Part shown: positions 24,336-32,723 of the stretch, piece by piece | Layout: every line of letters starts with the position of its first letter | How positions within the stretch are numbered: the first letter of the stretch is position 1 | Source: Betaproteobacteria bacterium | GTDB lineage: Bacteria; Pseudomonadota; Gammaproteobacteria; Burkholderiales; Ga0077523 | NCBI GenBank assembly: GCA_016125475.1 | Contig: WGLR01000017.1 | Span: 1 to 64,000 of the forward strand | Direction: 5' to 3' | Length of the DNA stretch: 64,000 nucleotides | Made by a program: the position numbers and the translations under genes | The notes under the pieces: generated by a model | The model's input: only the letters and a program-made list of their open reading frames with translations | The model's database searches: none | What the model was told of the DNA's origin: nothing

Positions 24336-25612
24336 CACACGAAAGACAGACCCATCGCCGCGACGACGACGGTCATCACGGCCGTCGCGAGCCAGCCGAG
24401 AACGCGCAGTCGCGCACCGATCACGTGAGTCCCCATGACGTCGGGACGCGACGCGAGATGCATCATCACGGCCATCACGGGTACGGCCGTCACGCCGTTG
24501 AACACGGCCGCCCAGAACAGTTCCCTGACGGGGTCGCTCGGCGTGAAGCACAGCACGATGCCGTAGAAGCGGCGTCCTTCCTTGTTCTCGACGCGGATCT
24601 TCATGCTGCCGCGCCAGCCTGCCGCTTCGGCCACGGCGTAGGCGGCGGAACCGGCAAGCACCGGTACGGCCAGCATGCCCGTGCCGACGATCCCCAGGCT
24701 GAACAGCAGGGCGCTCAGATCGCCGGCCATGGGGCGGAGTGCCTGGGCTGCCTGGACCGACGTCTGGATGTTCGTGACGCCGGACGCGTGAAGGGTCGCG
24801 GCCGTGCTGAGGATGATGCAGAACGCGATCAGGTTCGAGATCGTCATGCCGGCGATCGTGTCGAGGTCGATGCGCCTCAGGTGATGGCGGACCTTGCGAG
24901 GCGTGTGCGGCCGGGTATCGATGCCGGCCTCCATTTCCTGCGCCGCCTGCCAGAAGAAGAGGTAAGGGCTGATCGTGGTGCCCAGCACCGCCACCACGGC
25001 CAGCAGCATTTCCCGACGCGGGACACCTGCCGGCAGGCCCGGTCGCACCGCTGCAACCATGACGTTCCACCAGTCGACGTGCAGTGTGAACGCCACGCCG
25101 ACGTACGCGAGCAGCGCGAGCGTGAGGACGGTGAGCCAGCGCACGTAGGTCCGGTAGGGCAGGAAGACCTGAAGCAGCAGACACAGCATGCCGAACCCGG
25201 CCGCGTAGAGATGGGCCGATCCGCCCAGGAGCAGGCGTGCGGCTTCGGCCATCGCGGCGATGTTCAGCGTGTTCGCGGCGACGAGCATGGCCACGAGCGA
25301 CAGGACGATCGGGCGCGGGTAGCACGTCTTGATGTTCGCGGTCAGGCCGCGTCGTGTCACGTATCCGATGCGCGCGCTCACGATCTGGATCGCGATCATG
25401 AGCGGAAGCGTGAACACCACCGTCCAGAGCAGGCCGAACCCGAAGCTCGCACCGGCCTGCGAGTACGTCGCGATCCCGCTCGGATCGTCATCCGCGGCCC
25501 CCGTGATCAGGCCCGGCCCGAGCCTGCTCAGCCGGCGTGGCACGCGTCGTCCGAGGTGCGAGGCGAACCCGGTCCGTCTCGCGCCCGCGTGCCGCGGACG
25601 AGCCTCCGCCAT
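24335..25612 (-). CDS. Nramp-like divalent metal transporter
   Basis: A 425-residue polytopic protein of the Nramp superfamily. The TM1 motif reads DDDPSGIATY where classical members have DPGN, so the metal-binding Asn is replaced by Gly. In TM6, TTISPYLFFWQ replaces the usual AxxMPH motif, removing the metal-selective methionine. Manganese/iron specificity is therefore doubtful; magnesium or another ligand is possible. The start is uncertain: ATG at 25612 gives the normal length, while the frame is open to a TTG at 25684. It overlaps the GGDEF gene. Confidence 0.85.
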   Translation of the reverse strand: MAEARPRHAGARRTGFASHLGRRVPRRLSRLGPGLITGAADDDPSGIATYSQAGASFGFGLLWTVVFTLPLMIAIQIVSARIGYVTRRGLTANIKTCYPRPIVLSLVAMLVAANTLNIAAMAEAARLLLGGSAHLYAAGFGMLCLLLQVFLPYRTYVRWLTVLTLALLAYVGVAFTLHVDWWNVMVAAVRPGLPAGVPRREMLLAVVAVLGTTISPYLFFWQAAQEMEAGIDTRPHTPRKVRHHLRRIDLDTIAGMTISNLIAFCIILSTAATLHASGVTNIQTSVQAAQALRPMAGDLSALLFSLGIVGTGMLAVPVLAGSAAYAVAEAAGWRGSMKIRVENKEGRRFYGIVLCFTPSDPVRELFWAAVFNGVTAVPVMAVMMHLASRPDVMGTHVIGARLRVLGWLATAVMTVVVAAMGLSFV

Positions 25613-25913
25613 GCGGGGGCGCGCCGACTTCACCGCAGGCTCCCGGACGATCGCCTTCCGGCCGGGGTGCCCGGTTCGGGGCAACCTCGACGGCTACGTG
25701 CAACCTCGCGGAGTCGGGCTGGCAGGCGGAGTGACACGATGATCTCCCGAAGTCCCCGAGGGGATGCGTCCGGGGCCCGGACGTCGTGGTTTGTTGTGCG
25801 AAGGACGGAGCGGTGGACCGCCTCGCGCTACTGCAACAGATCCGTCTTAACGACGCCTTAACCGCGGTCTCGTGACGGCCGTCGCGAGACCGCGGCCCGT
25901 TGCGACGGTTTGC
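25613..25913. other. intergenic region with TTAA direct repeat
   Basis: About 300 bases upstream of the Nramp-like gene. It contains CTTAAC-N5-CTTAAC at 25846-25862. No gene is supported. Confidence 0.5.
25846..25862. promoter_or_regulatory. CTTAAC-N5-CTTAAC direct repeat (response-regulator-like box)
   Basis: Two identical hexamers spaced to repeat every 11 bases, the geometry used by OmpR-family regulators. It is close to the YTTAAK-N5-YTTAAK box of PmrA/QseB. It lies 234-250 bases upstream of the Nramp-like start. Confidence 0.35.
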
Positions 25914-26831
25914 CTACCGTACCGTGTATCCCCGGCCGTCCAGGCACGCACTCATCGCACGCGAGAAGTCCGAGATCTGTCCGGAGGTCACGCCGGCAGC
26001 CTGCGCGGACGGGTCGAATCCCACCTGGTCGACCGCCCATGCGTGACATTCGGATCGATCCCTTTCCTGCTGGTCGGCGCTCTGCCCCTGACGCGGGTAG
26101 ATGAACAGGTGCGGAAGGGGGCTTCCTGCCGCCACCGTGGCACCTGCCGGCGCGGAAGCGGGTGCCGGCGCGTGGCTGCCCGATGCGGGAGACGCCGGAA
26201 CCGGCCCCTGCTCGATGACCGCGTTCCCCGAAGTCGTCGCCGGCGGCGTCGCGCCGGGCGGCGGCGTCGTCGTGACGGCGGCAACCGGCGCCGGAACGAC
26301 CATGTAGCCCTGCGGAGTCTGGGCGTAGTAGGTGCGGTTCGCGTAGTAGTAGGGGATGCCGCCGACCCAGACGGTCGTGGAGTAGGGCGGAAGTACGGGA
26401 ATGGTGATGCCGAACGGCGGTGTCACCGCCACGTACTCGAAGCCGTCGAACGTGAACCACAGGGCTCCCGAGCAGAAATAGTGCACGCCTCCGAAGAAGA
26501 TGTCGTGGTAGCCGACCGGCAGGCGCCGGAAGCGATAGCCGAAGGGCGGGTAGTAATGTCCGTGATGGAACCGGTCGTCCAGGAACCGCCTTTCGTGAAA
26601 CTCGCGCTCCCGGAATTCATGGGGCCGGAAGTCATCGTGACCACGATCTCCGCGGTCGAACCGGTCGTGATCCTCGAAACGTCCATGGTCCTCGAAACGA
26701 CCGTGGTCGCCGGAGTGGCCGCGATCGTCGTCGGCGCGGCCCGTCGGGGAAAATGCGAGTCCCGCGGTCAGCAGTGCCAGACTCGCGCAGAGGATGGTGG
26801 TGTGGCTGGTCTTCGTCATGACGGCGCTCAC
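25914..26831 (-). CDS. DUF6515-like His/Tyr-rich secreted protein
   Basis: A 305-residue exported protein. After a signal peptide (LCASLALLTAGLAFS), residues 30-90 are very rich in His, Asp, Arg and Phe (GRFEDHGRFEDHDRFDRG), suggesting metal binding. Then comes a Tyr/Pro-rich repeat region typical of DUF6515-like proteins (FGGVHYFCSGALWF, GGIPYYYANRTYYAQ), then a Pro/Ala linker and a helical C-terminal domain (SADQQERDRSECHAWAVDQ). The GTG start at 26831 overlaps the upstream stop (GTGA), implying coupling; ATG at 26819 is the alternative. Confidence 0.75.
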   Translation of the reverse strand: MSAVMTKTSHTTILCASLALLTAGLAFSPTGRADDDRGHSGDHGRFEDHGRFEDHDRFDRGDRGHDDFRPHEFREREFHERRFLDDRFHHGHYYPPFGYRFRRLPVGYHDIFFGGVHYFCSGALWFTFDGFEYVAVTPPFGITIPVLPPYSTTVWVGGIPYYYANRTYYAQTPQGYMVVPAPVAAVTTTPPPGATPPATTSGNAVIEQGPVPASPASGSHAPAPASAPAGATVAAGSPLPHLFIYPRQGQSADQQERDRSECHAWAVDQVGFDPSAQAAGVTSGQISDFSRAMSACLDGRGYTVR

Positions 26832-27349
26832 TGGGTGGATCTCGGTGTGACGGTCACGTTGATGGGCAGTCTGCTGCCCGGGTCGTACGGCAGCCGGGTG
26901 GAGAATCGCTGACCGTCGTAGTCGAAAGTGACCTGGTAGCCGGTGGTCACCGTTTCATAGTGATCGACCTGCTGGCAGCGCTGCACCGGCACCGAATAGG
27001 GCGCCGCCTGTGAAGAATCGGAGTTCGCGAGCGCGTCCCCGGTGAGTGCGCCGATTCCTGCACCGATCGCTGCGCCCGCCACACGACCGCTACCGCGGCC
27101 GATCGTGCTGCCGAGCAGGCCGCCGGCGATCGTTCCGAGCACGCCACCGACGTAATTGTGTTCCTGCGGAGGCGGTTGCACGGTCTGCTGGCCTTCGGTC
27201 CAGCACTGCTGCGTGGGACGGTTCACGGTCTGGGTGATCGGGGTGCTCTGCACGACCGTCGCGACGGCGTCGTAGGCGAGAGCATCGGTGGTCTGTACCA
27301 GGAAAGTCCCGGTGCACAGCGCAATGATCAGATGGTTCTTCGTCAACAT
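26828..27349 (-). CDS. glycine-zipper outer-membrane-type protein
   Basis: A 173-residue protein with a signal peptide and a glycine-zipper segment (GGVLGTIAGGLLGSTIGRG, then VAGAAIGAGIGALTGDALA, about 68-107), as in SlyB/17 kDa antigen-like proteins. Flanking regions hold conserved Cys in QQCWTEGQQ and QRCQQVDHYE. It ends in a beta-rich YQVTFDYDGQRFSTRLP. GGAGGG precedes the ATG. It probably sits in the envelope and is co-expressed with the His-rich protein downstream. Confidence 0.85.
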   Translation of the reverse strand: MLTKNHLIIALCTGTFLVQTTDALAYDAVATVVQSTPITQTVNRPTQQCWTEGQQTVQPPPQEHNYVGGVLGTIAGGLLGSTIGRGSGRVAGAAIGAGIGALTGDALANSDSSQAAPYSVPVQRCQQVDHYETVTTGYQVTFDYDGQRFSTRLPYDPGSRLPINVTVTPRSTQ

Positions 27350-27903
27350 GGGTCCCTCCTGTCTTCCGGACGGACGAAGGGACGACGGTCCCTTCTTCTT
27401 GCCGCCATGTTGCGCGCCGACTGTTAACACTGACTTAAGAGTCAGTTTCGGCGGGAACGGGTGACAGGGGAGGGACGACAGGCGATGGGCGACGGGCAAG
27501 GGGCGATCGGCACCCGGAGTGGCCCGACAGTGGACGGCCGGCGTCTCGCCGCCCTCGTCGTGGCGTACACGAGGGTGGACATTCCGGTGCCCCCGTCGGG
27601 CGTGACGAGCGCGGCGCTGGCACACCATCCGGTCGCGGGGCGGTGGATCGACTCGTGACTCGTGGATATGCTGCCCGCGGTGAGCGTCGTGAGAGGCATG
27701 CCTCTGGCCGAGCGGTGCGTCCGGGCGGTCGTAGCGACGAGTGTGTCTTGCGCAGCCGGAGCGGGTGTCGGGGTGCGCCAGGACGATACCCCGATCGGAC
27801 GTTGCCGTGATCGGTGAACCCTGATGCGTTTGGGGAGATCCGGGCAGCCCGTAACGCGCCGGTAAGGGCCGACCCCTAACATGCCAGGAAACAGTCGTCG
27901 AAC
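27350..27903. other. long divergent intergenic region
   Basis: 554 bases between the glycine-zipper gene and the protease gene. It includes a low-complexity GGGCGA-rich tract near 27465-27515 and a TTAA-type repeat at 27423-27445. No gene is supported in either strand. Confidence 0.5.
27423..27445. promoter_or_regulatory. GTTAAC-N5-CTTAAG motif overlapping inverted repeat
   Basis: GTTAAC (27423-27428) and CTTAAG (27434-27439) repeat at 11-base spacing. CTGACT-TAAG-AGTCAG (27430-27445) is an overlapping inverted repeat. It lies 74-96 bases upstream of the glycine-zipper start, where a regulator would act. Confidence 0.35.
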
Positions 27904-29733
27904 ATGCGAACCTTCTCTCTTGTCCTTGGCGCTTTCCGGAACCTGTCGTGGGGACGTCTGGCGATCATGCTGCCGCTCGTCGCGCACGGCGCGCCGCTCA
28001 CCGGGGATGCGGATGCCCGTCTGACGGCCGGCAAGCCCGTACGTGTCATCGTCGAGTACTCGGCGGCATCGGTCGACCGGACCGCCGACGACGAGCGCAG
28101 TCGCCGCCACCTCGTCCGGGACGATGCACGGATCCGTGACCTGCGCGCGAAGGGTTACGACCGCATCAAGGCCGACGTGGACGCCGTCGCCACCGGGACG
28201 GACGGCGCGAGGGTGCGGGACTATTCGAACCTGCCGATGTCCGTCTGGCGTCTGAGTTCGCAGGCCGCACTGAAGCGCCTGCTCGCCCAGCCCGGCGTCG
28301 TGGCGGTCCACGAGGATGTGCTCATGCATCCCGTGGGGGTCAGCGACCTCGGATTCATCAACCAGCCGCAGACCGCGTCGCAGGGGGCCACGGGCGCGGG
28401 CACCGTCATCGCGGTGATCGACGGCGGCCTCGGCACGAACTACCAGAGCTACACCGACTTCGGCACCTGCACGGGCGTCGGCACGCCGGCCGACACCTGT
28501 CGCGTGGTCTACGACGTGGACTACTACCCCGGCGCATCCACGGTGGTGAGCCACGGTACGAACGTGTCCGCGATCGCGCTCGGCGTCGCGCCCGGTGCGA
28601 AGCTCGCGATGTACGACGTCTACAACGGGGGCACGGCCGCGACCTCGGACATCCTCGCCGCGATGAATCACGTCATCGCGAACGTCGATCCGGTGAACTA
28701 CAACGTGGTCGCGGTGAACCTGAGTCTCGGTGACGGCACGAGCCACGCGCTGCCGTGCGACAGCACGTCCCGTCGCAGCGCGAACTACAGCGTCTACAAC
28801 GCGCCCGTCGCGGCGCTCGCGAATGCCGGCGTGATCACCGTGGCTGCGGCCGGGAACAACGGTTCGAAGACGGGCGTCGCGCAGCCCGCGTGTGCGGGCG
28901 GCGTCGTGTCCGTCGGCGCGGTGTTCGACAAGACCTACTCGGGCATCTCGTGGGGCGCGCCCGCCTCGTGCACGGATGCGCCGGTCGCGGATCTCGTGGC
29001 CTGCTTCTCCCAGAGCGCGAGCTACCTGACGATGCTCGCCCCGGGCACGTTCGTGGACGCCCCGACCTCGGCGTTCCGCGAGTCCGGCACGTCCCAGGCC
29101 ACGCCGCACGTTTCCGGCGCGGTGGCGGTCCTGCGTGCGCGCTACCCGGCGGAGCCTCTGTCCCAGACGCTGCAGCGCCTCACCGACACCGGCGTGCCCG
29201 TGGCGGACCCGAATGCCGGAAACCAGGTCACGCCCCGGCTGGACCTGCTCGCCGCGACGAACGAAGCGACCGTGCTTACGGTCACGGGTACCGGCCCGAG
29301 CCAGGGCACGGCGCTGCAGACCGGCACCTACGCGCTGACCGTCACGAACTCGGGGCCGCTCATCGCGACCGGCGTCAGCGTCACGAACACGCTGCCTGCG
29401 GGGGCCACGTTCGTGTCCGCGAGCGCCGGCTGCACGCAGGCCGCCGGCGTCGTGACGTGCACCGTTCCGAGCCTCGCAGTCGGTGCGGCGCAGACGTTCG
29501 ACGTCACGGTGCAGTGGAACGTCACGGGCCCCGTCTACGCCACGGCCGCGGTCGCGGCCGATCAGGGCAACGCAGCGCCCCCTTCAGGGCAGCAGGTCGC
29601 GTTCGGGACACCCGCGGCCTGGGACATCTCGACCGAGGACGTGCCGCTGCCCATGTGGGCGAACGTGCTGCTGGCCGGCGGTCTGATCGCGGTGCTCGCG
29701 AGGGCGCAGAAGCGGGCGCGCGGCACGATCTGA
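27904..29733 (+). CDS. S8 subtilisin-like protease with DUF11 domain and C-terminal anchor
   Basis: A 609-residue secreted serine protease. An N-terminal hydrophobic signal and inhibitor-like prodomain (to about 155) precede the catalytic domain with D173 (VIAVIDGG), H217 (SHGTN) and S397 (GTSQATPHVSGA). A DUF11-type beta domain follows (about 460-555, LPAGATFVSASAGC). The tail PLPMWANVLLAGGLIAVLA plus basic residues resembles exosortase/rhombosortase-type sorting signals but is not PEP. It is thus likely surface-anchored or released after processing. An AGGA lies upstream of the ATG. Confidence 0.9.
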   Translation: MRTFSLVLGAFRNLSWGRLAIMLPLVAHGAPLTGDADARLTAGKPVRVIVEYSAASVDRTADDERSRRHLVRDDARIRDLRAKGYDRIKADVDAVATGTDGARVRDYSNLPMSVWRLSSQAALKRLLAQPGVVAVHEDVLMHPVGVSDLGFINQPQTASQGATGAGTVIAVIDGGLGTNYQSYTDFGTCTGVGTPADTCRVVYDVDYYPGASTVVSHGTNVSAIALGVAPGAKLAMYDVYNGGTAATSDILAAMNHVIANVDPVNYNVVAVNLSLGDGTSHALPCDSTSRRSANYSVYNAPVAALANAGVITVAAAGNNGSKTGVAQPACAGGVVSVGAVFDKTYSGISWGAPASCTDAPVADLVACFSQSASYLTMLAPGTFVDAPTSAFRESGTSQATPHVSGAVAVLRARYPAEPLSQTLQRLTDTGVPVADPNAGNQVTPRLDLLAATNEATVLTVTGTGPSQGTALQTGTYALTVTNSGPLIATGVSVTNTLPAGATFVSASAGCTQAAGVVTCTVPSLAVGAAQTFDVTVQWNVTGPVYATAAVAADQGNAAPPSGQQVAFGTPAAWDISTEDVPLPMWANVLLAGGLIAVLARAQKRARGTI

Positions 29734-29857
29734 ATCCTGCGCCGGGAGAAGGGAGGACCGGGCCGCGGGTCTGGCGGCCGGTGCATTGCACTGCCGGGCA
29801 AGACCCGGTAGCCTGAAAAAACGTTCGACCAAACAAGAATCGGCCAGGAGACCCTCC

Positions 29858-30337
29858 ATGGACATCCGTCCCGTCGCGGCGCTTGCGCTCGTGTGGGGCA
29901 GCATCGTCCCGTGTCTCGCCCAGGCAGTTCCGCAATACCGGATCGTGGATCTCGGTCACGAGATCGCGAGCGGGCTGTCGGCTTACGGTTCTCTCAAGGA
30001 TGGCCTTCGCATCGGGCCTTCCGGCGAGGTCGCCGCGGCAGTGAACGGTAATCTGCTGATCAGCAGGAATGGTCTTCTCGCGACGATCGCTGCGCCCTCT
30101 GGCTGGCGCATCGACCGCGTCACGGACATCAACGGCAAGGGGGACGTTCTGCTCTCCCTCTGGAATTCAGGACGTCCGCGCGGTGCCGCCGTGCGCGGAG
30201 CGCGTCGCGGGGTTCTGCTCGCAGTGCTGCCCGTACGGGGTCGGGACGTGCCCGCTCGCCCGCCCCCTGTAACGCTGCTCGAGCTCCTGTGCGCGGCCGG
30301 CCACGAGACTCGCGTCGCGCATCCGGCCGAGCGATGA
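29858..30337 (+). pseudogene. truncated secreted protein gene
   Basis: Starts well, with CAGGAGA before ATG 29858, a signal peptide (AALALVWGSIVPCLAQA) and beta-repeat sequence (YRIVDLGHEIASGL, GLRIGPSGEVAAAVNG, VTDINGKGDVLLSLWNSG) like HAF/propeller repeats. After about residue 102 the sequence turns into Arg/Pro-rich filler that is antisense to the neighbouring TPR lipoprotein gene. A longer beta-repeat protein was probably cut by a rearrangement near 30160. No domain is complete. Confidence 0.5.
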
Positions 30338-30808
30338 CAGCACGCCCGCGTACTCCTCGAGAATCGTCGCGTAGCCGATCGGATCCTTCATGTCCGCGTT
30401 GACGCTGTCGAGCGCTTCCTTTGCCGTCCCGAAGTAGCGGGCGGACAGTTCCAGAGAGCCCCGCGCGTGATACATGCGTGCGAGTTCGACGAGCGACATG
30501 TAGACCGGGCCGTTCGACCGTCGATCGATCTCGAGGGCCTTGAGCAGACCGTGCTCGGATTCCGCCCAGTCGCAGATCACCCCCGACGCACGGCCGTATT
30601 CGTAGGCGTACGTGGCCGTCACGCGATCGTCGGCATTTCCCGAGTCCGCGTTGGTCCAGGCCCGGCCGAAAGCCATGCGGGCCTTCGACCAGTCGCCCTG
30701 TGCGGCCTGTCCCCGGCCGCCCTCGAAGTAGCGGTTCGCGGTGTAGAGGTTCAGCGGGTTCGCACACGCCGCGAGCAGCAGCGACATGAAGATCGCGGAA
30801 CGTTTCAT
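30167..30808 (-). CDS. TPR-like lipoprotein
   Basis: A 213-residue lipoprotein (lipobox LAAC at about residues 12-15) with helical TPR-like repeats (QGDWSKARMAFGRAW, SLVELARMYHARGSLELSARYF). Its natural end is probably TPYGQHC near residue 196; the last 17 residues (EQNPATRSAHGG on) look like read-through into foreign sequence at the junction with the truncated gene. AGGAGA precedes the ATG. A role in scaffolding in the envelope is likely. Confidence 0.75.
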   Translation of the reverse strand: MKRSAIFMSLLLAACANPLNLYTANRYFEGGRGQAAQGDWSKARMAFGRAWTNADSGNADDRVTATYAYEYGRASGVICDWAESEHGLLKALEIDRRSNGPVYMSLVELARMYHARGSLELSARYFGTAKEALDSVNADMKDPIGYATILEEYAGVLSSLGRMRDASLVAGRAQELEQRYRGRASGHVPTPYGQHCEQNPATRSAHGGTARTS

Positions 30809-31123
30809 TCTGTCTCCTCGTGTTCCATCCGTCGCGGTCGCGATGCGCGGTGGTCCCGGCTTCCTGGCTCCGGGTCGTTATTCTGGAGCAATTTTTCGCG
30901 CGCGGCACATCGACCGCCGATGATGCGCGAAGCGTCCGTGTCGCCGGAGGCCTGCACGCGCGACGGTCCCCGCCGCGACCGGACGGTCCTGTCGCGGTAA
31001 TAATTCACGGGGGAAGCACGCGCCGGGTGTGGCATTCCGCCACCGCGGAAGTCTTCGAAGTCAACGAGCCGACGACTCCGGCCGCCGTCGTGGTGCCGGA
31101 AGCCGGCAATGGGAGGGTGTCGC
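30809..31123. other. intergenic region, nothing recognised
   Basis: 315 bases between the TPR lipoprotein start and the RidA-like gene. No convincing promoter or gene. Confidence 0.45.
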
Positions 31124-31546
31124 ATGTCCAGGGTCGAATATCTCAATCCGCCGGCCACGCCGCCGGCACAGGGCCTGTATTCGCACGTCGGCAGGGTCTC
31201 GCCGGGCAGCCTGCTCTTCGTTGCAGGGCAACTGTCCATCGACGGTTCGGGGGCCGTCGTGGGCCGTCACGACTTCGCGGCGCAGTTCCGGCAGGTGTTC
31301 GACAACCTCGGCGCGGTACTCGCCGGTGCAGGGAGCGGATTCGACGACGTGGTCAGGTTCACGACGTATCTCGTGCACGCGCAGGACATCGAGCCGTTCA
31401 TGACCCTTCGCGCGGAACTGTTCCCGAGGATCTTCCGCGGGCCGCTGTACCCGCCGAACACGCTGCTCGTCGTGGACAGGCTCGTGAAGGAGGACTTCCT
31501 GATCGAGGTCGAGGCCATTGCCGCGACCGGGTCGCGCGCACCGTGA
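31124..31546 (+). CDS. RidA/YjgF-family protein lacking the catalytic arginine
   Basis: A 140-residue member of the RidA/YER057c/UK114 superfamily. The N-terminal LFVAGQLSIDGSG and C-terminal FLIEVEAIA are typical. The arginine that binds imine/enamine substrates in true RidA (PARS-type motif) is replaced by N112 in YPPNTLL, so it belongs to another subfamily and may have a different reaction. GGGAGG at 31111-31116 sets the start. It precedes a TauD-type dioxygenase gene by 78 bases. Confidence 0.88.
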   Translation: MSRVEYLNPPATPPAQGLYSHVGRVSPGSLLFVAGQLSIDGSGAVVGRHDFAAQFRQVFDNLGAVLAGAGSGFDDVVRFTTYLVHAQDIEPFMTLRAELFPRIFRGPLYPPNTLLVVDRLVKEDFLIEVEAIAATGSRAP

Positions 31547-31582
31547 CGTCCCGCGAGCGGTGCGAGGATCGTGTGATCGCGC

Positions 31583-31588
31583 GATAAT
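31583..31588 (+). promoter_or_regulatory. possible -10 for dioxygenase gene
   Basis: GATAAT matches five of six -10 positions and lies 37 bases before the ATG. No good -35 is present. Confidence 0.3.
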
Positions 31589-31624
31589 GCCGCTCCGCCA
31601 TTTCGCACCGAGGCAGACGCCGTC

Positions 31625-32497
31625 ATGTCCGCAACCGCACGGAAGACCTCCTGGCCGTTCACCGTCCGTCCCCTGACGCCCCGGCTGGGTGCCGAAATCT
31701 CGGGCGTGGACTTCACGAAGCCGATGGAGGGCGCGCTGTTCGACGCGATCCACGACGCCTTCCTGACGTATCAGGTGCTGCTGTTCGGCGTGCAGGATCT
31801 CGATCCCGGCGACCAGGTGGCCTTCGCACGCAATTTCGGTGACGTGCAGGTGCACGTGATGAACCAGTATCACGCCGTTGCCCACCCCGAGCTGTATCGC
31901 CTCTCGAACCTCGACGAGCAGGGCAATCCGAACGGCCGCCACCCGGACAAGGGGACGCTCGCGTGGCACACCGACGGGTCCTGGATGCGCAACACGGGGC
32001 AGGCGACGATCATCTACTCGGAGGTCGCGCCGGAGGAGGGCGGACAGACGCACTTCTGCGACATGTACGGTGCGTACGATCGGCTCAGCCCGGCGTGGAA
32101 GTCCCGGCTCGAAGGCCTCCGTGCCGTGCACAACCTGGATTTCTCGCGCACGCGCCGCCACGGCGTGGACCTCATGACGGACGATCAGAAGCGGGCGGTG
32201 CCGCCCGTGGATCACCCCGTCGTGCGCACGCACCCGGAAACCGGCCGCAAGGCCGTGTTTCTCGGGGATCACGCGGAATGCATCCAGGGCATGGACTACG
32301 ACGCGGGACGTGCGCTGATCGAGGAAGTGAACGCGATGATCGTGCATCCCGACCTCACGTACGAGCATCGCTGGACACCCGGCGAACTCATCGTCTGGGA
32401 CAACCGGTGTCTGCTGCACCGCGCGACCGAATACGACGCGGCGACACAGCGGCGCGTGATCCGGCGGTGCACGGTGCTCGGAGAGGTGCCCCGGTAG
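31625..32497 (+). CDS. TauD/TfdA-family Fe(II)/2-oxoglutarate dioxygenase
   Basis: A 290-residue dioxygenase. The iron ligands are H115 and D117 in WHTDGSW and H265 in CLLHRATEY. R280 or R281 near the C-terminus probably binds 2-oxoglutarate. Such enzymes oxidise taurine, alkyl sulfates or phenoxy acids; the substrate here is not evident. The enzyme is cytoplasmic. It may be co-transcribed with the RidA-like gene upstream. Confidence 0.9.
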   Translation: MSATARKTSWPFTVRPLTPRLGAEISGVDFTKPMEGALFDAIHDAFLTYQVLLFGVQDLDPGDQVAFARNFGDVQVHVMNQYHAVAHPELYRLSNLDEQGNPNGRHPDKGTLAWHTDGSWMRNTGQATIIYSEVAPEEGGQTHFCDMYGAYDRLSPAWKSRLEGLRAVHNLDFSRTRRHGVDLMTDDQKRAVPPVDHPVVRTHPETGRKAVFLGDHAECIQGMDYDAGRALIEEVNAMIVHPDLTYEHRWTPGELIVWDNRCLLHRATEYDAATQRRVIRRCTVLGEVPR

Positions 32498-32699
32498 GGC
32501 GGAGCTCCGGGCCGGGGTACCCGGTTCGCGGGCCGCTGTTCCGTGCGGCGGGGGCGTCCGGCGGCGCTCGCCGATCGCCGACGGCAAGCGAGAACGCGTC
32601 CCGGCGACATCCCGGCAACGGGACGTCGGTCCCCGGGGATGTCTTCTGCCTGCCATTTCCGTGGCCGGATTCCCGTCGATCCGCGTTAAAGTACCGCCC

Positions 32700-32713
32700 T
32701 TGAACGGTATCAA
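32700..32713. promoter_or_regulatory. FNR-like palindrome at hemerythrin start
   Basis: TTGAACGGTATCAA fits TTGAN-N4-ATCAA with one mismatch. It overlaps the AAGGAG ribosome site. If real, FNR would probably repress here; the overlap with the ribosome site may make it a coincidence. Confidence 0.3.
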
Positions 32714-32723
32714 GGAGAGACCC

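Noticed and set aside
27461-27658. Small plus-strand frame with GDGQG repeats
   Set aside because: It is low-complexity, with no ribosome site and no family. It probably reflects the GGGCGA-rich tract.
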